From contig CAXKVR010000007.1 in the NCBI GenBank assembly GCA_964058845.1, positions 218,089 through 282,088 of the forward strand: a stretch of DNA of 64,000 nt. The letters are read 5' to 3'. Below, piece after piece: positions 56,921 through 64,000 of this stretch. The position numbers and the translations under genes were made by a program. This DNA comes from Carex sylvatica (lineage: Eukaryota > Streptophyta > Magnoliopsida > Poales > Cyperaceae). Under the pieces are notes generated by a model. That model was not told where the DNA came from and searched no databases. It was given only the letters and a program-made list of their open reading frames with translations. How positions within the stretch are numbered: the stretch's first letter is position 1; the number at the start of each line of letters is the position of its first letter.

Positions 56921-57175
56921 CACTACTGCAATCGGCTATTGAAATTCAGTAAACGTTAATCACATTTGCCGTCGGTTGGCGAAATGAAAGCGATATCGTT
57001 GGGTTCGTCAAATACGATACCCAAAGGTGCGCTGCCGATAGTATATTGATTAGTGACATATGTTTTAATTCGATAGCATAGATGTGTACATTTTCTATCG
57101 AGACGATATGCATCGGTTCGAAACCTGATAGCGGAATGCGATTTTAACTAATATAAAAGGATTTTTTTTGTAGTA
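56921..57175. mobile_element. CACTA-like terminus or small derivative
   Basis: Opens 'cactactgcaatcggctatt' and closes 'ggattttttttgtagta', roughly inverted. The interior has sub-terminal style repeats such as 'gccgtcggttggcgaaat' and 'atcgttgggttcgtcaaat'. No 3-bp target duplication matched, so it could instead be the 3' end of the larger element that carried the ULP1-like gene. Confidence 0.45.
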
Positions 57176-59072
57176 ATGTACACGTGGATCAATTCATACT
57201 TTGAGGTCAAGAGAAATTTATCATTCTAGGACCAATTCATATTTTTTTGGCCAAAACAAAATACACGCGGGTCAAACATTATGAGAAGATCAGATTTATA
57301 TTATTAAAATTCTTTTTACGATTTTTTTTTTATATATTGGAAAGGACAGAACAATTTGGATTTGATGTTCATCGGATTCAAATTTGTGTCTGATAAGTTT
57401 CTTGTCTGTCCGATCCATTTTCACATTCATATGCATTGATTCAATATCCATGCGCGTCAATATTTATATAAATTCTAAAACAGGTCGGACGGAAAAGGAA
57501 CTCATCGTACTCAATGACATCAGACTAAAATTGTTCTCATTTTTAGGACCTTGCCCAACTTCAAAGGCCCAAAAAATAAATTATATTGAGATGGAACCGA
57601 ATTTTCTAAAAAAAATTAAATAGTTGCCATGGATGACTACAAATTTGCATGCATAGCAGGGCCTTAGTGGAGGCATGGGCTCCACAAGAACAGGCCAGTC
57701 CGGACTGCCCGCTGGCATCTTGTGAGGCAAGGGCCCCACAAGGCCACAAGGGTGTTGGTGGAAGCATGGGACCCACGGGGCCAATAGAAATTTATCATCG
57801 TACGACCCACTCATAATTTAGGTCAAAACAAACATACACGTGGTTTAGCTAGTACTGTGACTTGGAATTTTTATTTTCAAAATCCAACAGGCCTTTGAGT
57901 CGTCTGTGTGCTCTATATATAAAAAATATTAGTATTGTGTCCGTACATTACAACGAAGATATATTATAAGATTGAATAGAATATGAACATACCTTAAACA
58001 TTAAGATACAGCTAAGTCATCAAAAAGCCAAAAATCATTACATCACAAAACTTGTATTATAACAAGATTTGTCCATTGAAATTACCAAAATTGGTCAAAC
58101 ATATTTTGGTACAAATTTTATCATCAAACAACTTACTGGCATGTTTTTCGTGTTGAATGATATTAGCCTTGTGTCTCTATGTGTTCGACCTCTCAAAATT
58201 GATTGAATTTGATTTCTTCAATCTTTTCTCACTATTGTCTTTTTTTAATAGAGTTAAAGGAATGGAATTAATATATTTATTATATTTTATGTTGTAGATA
58301 ACCTCACTAATTTAATATGCTAATATGACCAGCCACAATCTGAAAATATTTGTGATATTCATGAAACTTATAACAATAAAAATTACAAGAAAAAATAAAA
58401 ATAAAGAGAAAAGTCGTTTTTTTTTTCTTGAGAAAATTTAAGAACAAAAATCATTTTCCCTTTTTTTTTGAGAAATATCGTTCTAAATGGAGGCAAAGTG
58501 CAGTGAAGGCTAAAAAGCCTTCAATAAAATTTAGTTAATCAATTTTTGTGTGTAATTACCAATGATGTTTGTTTGATATGTCTTCATTTTTTAAACTTTA
58601 ATAACTTAAAATTTTAATTTTAAATGTCAAAATAAAACTGTTAAATTTAATTTATATCATTTTTCTCTATATACACATAAAATATTATATTATGATATTT
58701 TAATTTTGTTTTGATTGTTATCAAGAACATGCAAAAATACACTAATATGAATAATTTTTAGATATTGATTTTTTAACTTTTTGATTCATACATAACAAAA
58801 TTAAACTGTAGCAATTACCAGGAAAAAAAAGGAACATAATTTTAAGCTTAATTTACCAGTGCAAAAAAGAGAAATAAATATTCCTAGTAAAACCAATCAA
58901 AGCATGTTTTCATATAGCCTACAACAATTAAGCATTGAAGTCCCTCTATTTTTCTCTAATTGTAACCAGACCCTTCAATTAGCTAACAAGAATGTGTCAA
59001 TTGAAGAGTACTCCAACAACATAAACAAAAGAGCTTTCTAAAATATATAGCTCTTTTCCTGAATGTAAATGC
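57176..59072. other. Intergenic DNA
   Basis: 57195-57260 and 57785-57845 share 'agaaatttatcat', 'ac.caa.tcat' and 'caaaacaaa.atacacg.gg', so they are a diverged pair flanking a GC-richer block (57640-57780) with 'aggcatgggctccac' / 'aagcatgggacccac' repeats. No gene is supported; the rest is AT-rich. Confidence 0.45.
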
Positions 59073-59234
59073 TTAGTCTTTCTTCTTGCTGTCGACATAG
59101 GGGTATTTTTGATAAATGAAAATGCTGAAAGTGACAAGAGGTAGGGCCATAAGGAAGTAGATAGAAGGCAGATTCCCATAAAAAATAAACTGAAAGAGTG
59201 CGGTCACAAGGGGTGTTGATACTATGACAAAACC
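59073..59234 (-). pseudogene. Terminal exon of a nucleotide-sugar transporter-like gene
   Basis: On the minus strand, after an acceptor-like 'gatgcag', an open 53-codon exon runs 'GFVIVSTPLVTALFQFIFYG', then 'NLPSIYFLMALPLVTFSIFI' and ends 'YQKYPYVDSKKKD' at a TAA (59073-59075). Two hydrophobic helices and a Lys-rich tail after 'YQKYPY' resemble the C-terminus of CMP-sialic acid/UDP-galactose transporter-like proteins (Golgi multipass carriers); that assignment is from memory of the family. No upstream exons exist: the sequence beyond belongs to the NLR relic. A stranded fragment, not a working gene. Confidence 0.55.
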
Positions 59235-59330
59235 CTGCATCCGAAATTAATAAATCAAAGTGCTTGATCAATAATACTATGACAAAACCCTGCATCCCAA
59301 ATTAAGAAATCAAAGTTCTTGGTCAATAAC
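59221..59330. repeat. 55-bp tandem duplication over the stranded exon's acceptor
   Basis: 'actatgacaaaaccctgcat' occurs at 59221 and 59276, followed by near-identical 'aaatta.taaatcaaag' stretches. The minus-strand acceptor and first codons of the transporter-like exon are therefore present twice. Confidence 0.8.
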
Positions 59331-59334
59331 GCAA

Positions 59335-61645
59335 ATTGTTGGCAAAGGTGGAGGGAAATCCTAAAACGAGTAGTATTGTTTTTCCCTTCACATCATCTAA
59401 AGCCAATTACAAGAAGAGCTTGCAAAAACTGTGAAGGAAAAACAATACTACTCGTTTTAGATGATGTGTGGAATGAGAATCATAATCTTTGGGATTCGTT
59501 TCGAGTTCCTTTTAAAGAAGCAAGGATGGTCAGAATTCTGGTGACAACAAGAAATAAAAAGGTAGCAAATGTCATGCAAACAACAACCTGTTTTAACCCT
59601 AGTAATTTATCGGAATATTCATGCTGGCAGTTATTTCAGCATTATGCATTTAGTGATACAAGTTACACCAAGCCAAAACACATGTTAGATATGGGAAGGG
59701 AGATTATGAGAAAGTGTGGTGGGTTGCCATTGGCTGTAAAGTCAATAGCAAGTCTCCTTAGGCATGAAGCTGATGAAGAGGTTTGAAGGGAGATTCTAGA
59801 AAGTGACCTTTGGGAATTAAAAGAATCATAAGAAGAGATTTTTCCAGCACTTCAGATTAGCTATGCTCATCTACCTGCTTATCTTAGGCCATGTTTTTTT
59901 GTTTTTCTCTATGTACCCAAAAGATTACGCATTAGAAAAAAAGGATTTGATAATGTTGTGGATTGCTCATGGGTACGTCAAGTCCCGGAGCAATAGAAAA
60001 ATTATAGAAATTGGTGGTGAATATTATATTGAGTTAAAATAGAGGTCCTTTCTTGATGATGCAACTGCAAGGTTCGTAGATATAAGGTTATCGTCATTTT
60101 CATAATGCTGTAAGTTGCATGATATAATCCATGATCTTGCTCGACTTAATTCTGAAAATGAACACTACTCGATGGAGATTAATCAGCCACTTGATATTCA
60201 AGAGAGAACTGTTCCACATGAAGCATACCATTTATATGTAAGAGGTTCCATGGGATATGTAAATCAAATTCTCGAACAAACTATGAAGGGTTTAAGAACT
60301 ATTTTTATGGATATCCAAAAATGCAACAGAGATTTTGAGTACGGATATTGTACAAACTATACAAAGACAATTGACCAAAACTTGGAGTTGATGGAAGATT
60401 GTCACGATTGTTTGAGAGACGTAACCTTGTGTAACCTCACTCAATTTGAAGTGCTCAGGGTATTAATATTGAAATGGCATAGTTTGACAAAAATTCCTCA
60501 CTCCATTTCCGAGTTGAAACATCTTACCTATCTAAGTATTACTGCTAAAAGTCTTAAAGTGTTGCCATTATCCATTGGCCTCCTTTACAACCTAGTGACT
60601 TTAGAAGCTGATTGTGAATCCCTTAAATATCTACCTGAAAATATTTGTGATCTTGCTGACTTATGGTTTCTATATATTCATTCTCAAAACAACCTTGAAA
60701 AGCTACCAAATTCACTATGTTCACTTACTAACTTAAGGGAATTAACTATTCCTGGTCGATTCTTGGATTATGTCATCATGATATTGTTAATTTTCTGTCA
60801 ATAATAACAATTAGAGTATGGTGGAATGTTAGAACCGTAGGTTGGTTGAAGGATATGAAGGACCTTAAAGGGATGCTCTGTATTGGAAAATTAAAGAACA
60901 TTAATAATTTAGAAGATGTCAAGCGTGCTAACCTGAGAAATAAGTTCAAACTTGAGATTTTAGAGTTATGCTGGGATGATCACTTTGTTACTTTTGACAA
61001 CATGGACTCACAGCTGGAATTAGATCTCGTACCAGAACCTTGTGAGGGCAGCATAGTTGGGGCAGATGATGTACATTTTTCCTTGTTAGAATGCCTCCAG
61101 CCACATCCTAACCTCAAGGGACTTCTAGTAAGAGGTTATCCTTCAGCCATAGTACCAGGATGGATGAGGGATCCATTGTTATTGCAGTCAATTAAAGAAC
61201 TCAGGTTAGAAAGTTGTGGCTATATTGAATCCCTTCCATTCGGCAATCTTCACACTCTCAAGCTCCTCTGCATTGTTGAATGTTCTAGTATCCAAACTAT
61301 GCAGCTGAGCAGCTGCCATCCGAGCTTGAAATTTTGGATATTTCATGGTGTTACCACCTGGAGTTGATTACCGGACTAGGGCATCTAGATATGCTAGAAA
61401 CACTGAAAATCTATTTCTGTAAAACCCTGAAATCAGTAACAATGGTGTTACCACTTATTAATCGGCAGAGCATTTCATCACTTACAATGTTGGAAATTAG
61501 AGGCTGTGGTTCGTTTGATTCTCTGCCGGATGGGTTGATTCCATCTGGGCCTTGTTATGTGCGTGTTCAAGGTTGTGGCTGCTCTGCCTACTATAAATCA
61601 AATAAGGTTCATAATTTTGTTATTATTTTAATTATTATTATTTGA
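59335..61645 (+). pseudogene. NLR (NB-LRR) resistance-type pseudogene
   Basis: Remnant of an intracellular immune receptor. A damaged P-loop 'IVGKGGGKS' (59335-59361) is followed at once by a stop, then an inverted repeat, then kinase-2 'ILLVLDDVW', RNBS-B 'ILVTTRNKKVA', GLPLA 'CGGLPLAVKSIASLL', a broken RNBS-D/'PKDY' area, 'MHDIIHDLAR' (60115) and LRRs such as 'LTKIPHSISELKHLTYLSI'. No coiled-coil or TIR start is present. Stops at 59784 and 59829, several more between 59990 and 60110, another after 60802 and a frameshift near 61340 prevent translation. The motif set (MHD, Trp after kinase-2 Asp-Asp-Val) indicates a CNL-type parent. The adjacent fragment at 59073 shows that the locus is rearranged. 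Confidence 0.9.
59361..59460. repeat. Hairpin: inverted copy of the NLR kinase-2 segment
   Basis: Left arm 59361-59391 ('ctaaaacgagtagtattg...') is the reverse complement of right arm 59431-59460 ('...caatactactcgttttag') over 30 bases with one extra C; loop about 39 bases. A second inverted match links 59389-59400 'cacatcatctaa' with 59457-59468. The right arm is the sense coding sequence for 'KTILLVLD'. Confidence 0.92.
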
Positions 61646-62919
61646 ATATTTACATTTTTGACCACTGAACTTTTTCAGTTTTGATGTAACCATTAGCCTT
61701 GGTAAGATTTGTTGACTAATCAAGCTGCTACTGTTTCGCTACTGTTTCGACAAATAAATATTTCATTTTTTTGCAGTATTCGAAGATCAATAACTAGTTC
61801 CGTTCAAGGAGCATTTAGGAGCATTATTGTGAGTTCCTCCTTGCTTGATGGTTGTAGTTCTTTATGTATTCTTATAATTTAAATAAATTATGTAATATTC
61901 TTAAATCTTGATGATTTCTCTGCATTACTATTGGTGTGCTTTATTTAGCTGATGTAATTTGAATACTAAGTTTGAATAATTTTCGAACTTTATATTCTGT
62001 TCTTCACCCATTTCTAGTTATCCATCCGTTAATTATAAATTTGAGATCTTATAAACAATAAGGGCTTTGTATATATTCCGTTGTTAATAATTTGTTAAAA
62101 GTGCATGAGAAAATTAAATAGAGAATCCGGAGTCCATGAGACGGAAATTTACGGATCTCTGGTTTTAATAAAAGGGACAGAAATGCTACAATTTTATACT
62201 ATATATAAACGCAATAAAACAAAAATGTAGGCCCCCGAATTAACAAAATAATAATACAATAATAGATAGATGACCGTGTAATCCAGAAACAATAAAGTTG
62301 GTTGATGATGCCTACAACTTTTGTAAATGGAACACCAACAACATAAACAAATATTGGTTATATTTTCCGTTTACCTCAGGTCAATGCAACTTTTCAGCAC
62401 ACTAGTAGTTCTACAACTATAACAATTGCAATAATATTAATTTGCTGGGTTAGTTGACTGAAGACTTTTCTCTTCATATTTGGTTGAACCACATCTTTTT
62501 TTTCTTTCCAATTAGACATGGTATATTTACACAAATTGTTTCAACCAACTTCGGGTGTTTACCTCCAAGTTTGACACGAACCATTAATTCGTACTTTTCT
62601 TTCTGCTAATTCATTCATCTATTGAGGTTCCATAAATCTTTGGTCTCATTTTTCTTCTAAGCATACACAAAACCGAGAAAAAAAGGAACATCTATTTTTC
62701 TTTTTTTTCTGTGAATAAATTATGTGTTCAGAATTGTACATTTTCATGAAATGTTTCGGCACTTTCGGGCCAAGATCTTTGCTACTCAAAATCAAATCTT
62801 TATACTTGACATTCATCATATTCACCGTAAGATTTGGAAAAGACAAAATTTGTTTGTATAGTTTTAGAAGTTCACTTTCATTCATTCCCAATGCACAAAG
62901 AACAATAATAGAGTTGTTA
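61646..62919. other. 3' flank of the NLR relic, AT-rich
   Basis: No gene supported. 62060-62110 and 62900-62945 share 'ttgttaat.atttgttaaaa' words, linking to the duplicated block on the right. Confidence 0.45.
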
Positions 62920-63450
62920 ATGATTTGTTATAAAGTACATGGGAGGTTTACTTTGACTTGTAGGTAATGACTTGACTTGGCTTTTCTTTGTAGCGTCTCC
63001 TGTAGGTAATGACTTGGCTTGTCTTTGTAGCGTCTCCTTGTGGTCCTGTAGTTTTAAGTGGACATAAATGCTGCAGTTTTCGAGAGTGCGTGCACCACTG
63101 ATTCTTCCATGTCTTCTTAGGAGGTGAGGACCTGAGGGGCAGAAAGAAAAAAAAGAAAAAAAAAAAGACATGGAAGTACTCTAAAACTATACCAAAAAAT
63201 AGTAATGATTTTCTAAGGTTATATGTTAATGCAATGTTTTTAAGTGAAATGAAAAGATAACCCTTTCACTGGTTTAAGGAATAAAAAGTTACTCTTTATC
63301 TTTATATTTTTTGTATAATTCTTATAAATTTAAAAGGAGGATGTTGTTGGTAAATAGTTATATTAATTACTTTAAATTGTCCAGACAATTATGTTAGGAC
63401 TACTAGGACAAAATCTACTCCATGCCTTTGCAAGATTTCGATTTTTTTAG
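62920..63450 (+). repeat. Segmental duplication copy (with 36.77-37.24 kb)
   Basis: Partner of the block downstream of PR-1. This copy has an extra internal tandem of 'gtaatgacttggct...tttctttgtagcgtctcct' (62963 and 63005). Non-coding. Confidence 0.65.
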
Positions 63451-64000
63451 GCACTCTGGAAGTAGCAAAATATATAACTTATAATGTTGAATACATTGAA
63501 ACATTTCATGCAAAACACGTACTATATGTACCGATTTACTATTAATTTCAGGTACACAATTACCCTTATAAATCAGAAAGGTATGTGATGCAGCCAACTA
63601 AGAGCAGCCCAATATTAGCCCAGAAAAGCCCACATTAATAAGTCAATAGTGTTGACGTGTTTTGTTGGCTACATAGCTTCCCATTTGCCCTTTCTTATTT
63701 GACTTTGCTGGCATCAAAATAATCGACCTAACCTGACATTGCTTGCTCTTTCTTCAAGAAAATCGTTTCGTAGTTCTGATCCAATGCACTAATATTAACG
63801 CCACAGGTCACCCATTAGTGGACTCAATGGAGATGTCTCCATGAATACCAAAGTGCTTTAAATTTATGCAAGGTTGATACTCTGTATTTAAATTTTAGAT
63901 TCAAATATAGTTGACGTTTTATTTATTATGAATTCCAATTTTATATACCAATATTCCTATATTGAGTGAGGCTGGCTATGGTCCTATGCATAGTGCATTT
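63451..64000. other. AT-rich intergenic DNA at the window edge
   Basis: No feature supported. Confidence 0.5.

Noticed and set aside
57581..57814. Minus-strand 77-codon Pro/Cys-containing frame
   Set aside because: Lies in a short repetitive GC-richer patch between diverged repeat copies; no signal peptide or domain.

Overview
This window is nuclear DNA of a flowering plant. Genes are split by short GT-AG introns, intergenic DNA is very AT-rich, and the families present are plant ones: katanin p60, MOM1-like, thaumatin-like PR-5, PR-1, DUF4220/DUF594, DUF247, UGT and NLR. Insertion footprints of plant transposons are easy to see. The clade cannot be fixed from sequence alone; a non-grass angiosperm is likely. 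No rRNA, tRNA or CRISPR was seen.

Layout. 0-2.1 kb: last five exons of a katanin p60 gene (+). 2.6-5.1 kb: a two-exon gene for a short secreted peptide, its intron holding two MITEs. 5.1-9.8 kb: gene-poor DNA with a hAT-type MITE flanked by an exact 8-bp target duplication. 9.8-22.4 kb: a complete 18-exon MOM1-like chromatin gene (2,095 residues from exons joined by eye) with a PHD finger, two chromo-like segments and a SNF2 region that has lost its ATP-binding and DExH residues; two recent tandem duplications lie at its exon ends. 24.5-26.5 kb: a complete four-exon thaumatin-like gene (-), with MITEs in introns 1 and 3. At 29.1-29.8 kb lies a second copy of its promoter and signal-peptide exon. 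31.1-32.9 kb: a DUF4220-DUF594 gene with one stop and one frameshift. 34.8-36.4 kb: a long-TIR element, a nested CACTA MITE and a poly(A) retroposon with a 16-bp target duplication. 37.8-38.3 kb: an intact PR-1 gene (-). 39.4-41.1 kb: a diverged second copy of the secreted-peptide locus, broken by a copia remnant. 43.8-45.2 kb: an intact DUF247 gene (-). 47.4-51.0 kb: a copia-type element with three LTRs and two internally deleted bodies inside one target duplication, directly beside a UGT pseudogene (51.0-52.2 kb). 54.9-57.2 kb: a solo LTR, a decayed ULP1-like transposon gene and a CACTA-like terminus. 59.1-61.6 kb: the last exon of a nucleotide-sugar transporter and an NLR pseudogene whose P-loop to kinase-2 interval is replaced by a hairpin-forming inverted copy of the kinase-2 segment.

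The right two thirds read as a defence-type neighbourhood (PR-5, PR-1, DUF247, UGT and NLR relics) reshaped by local duplication and mobile elements. Several duplications carry promoters, first exons or splice sites, so some may change transcript structure. Exon coordinates were derived by eye from splice sites and frame continuity; expression was not tested.
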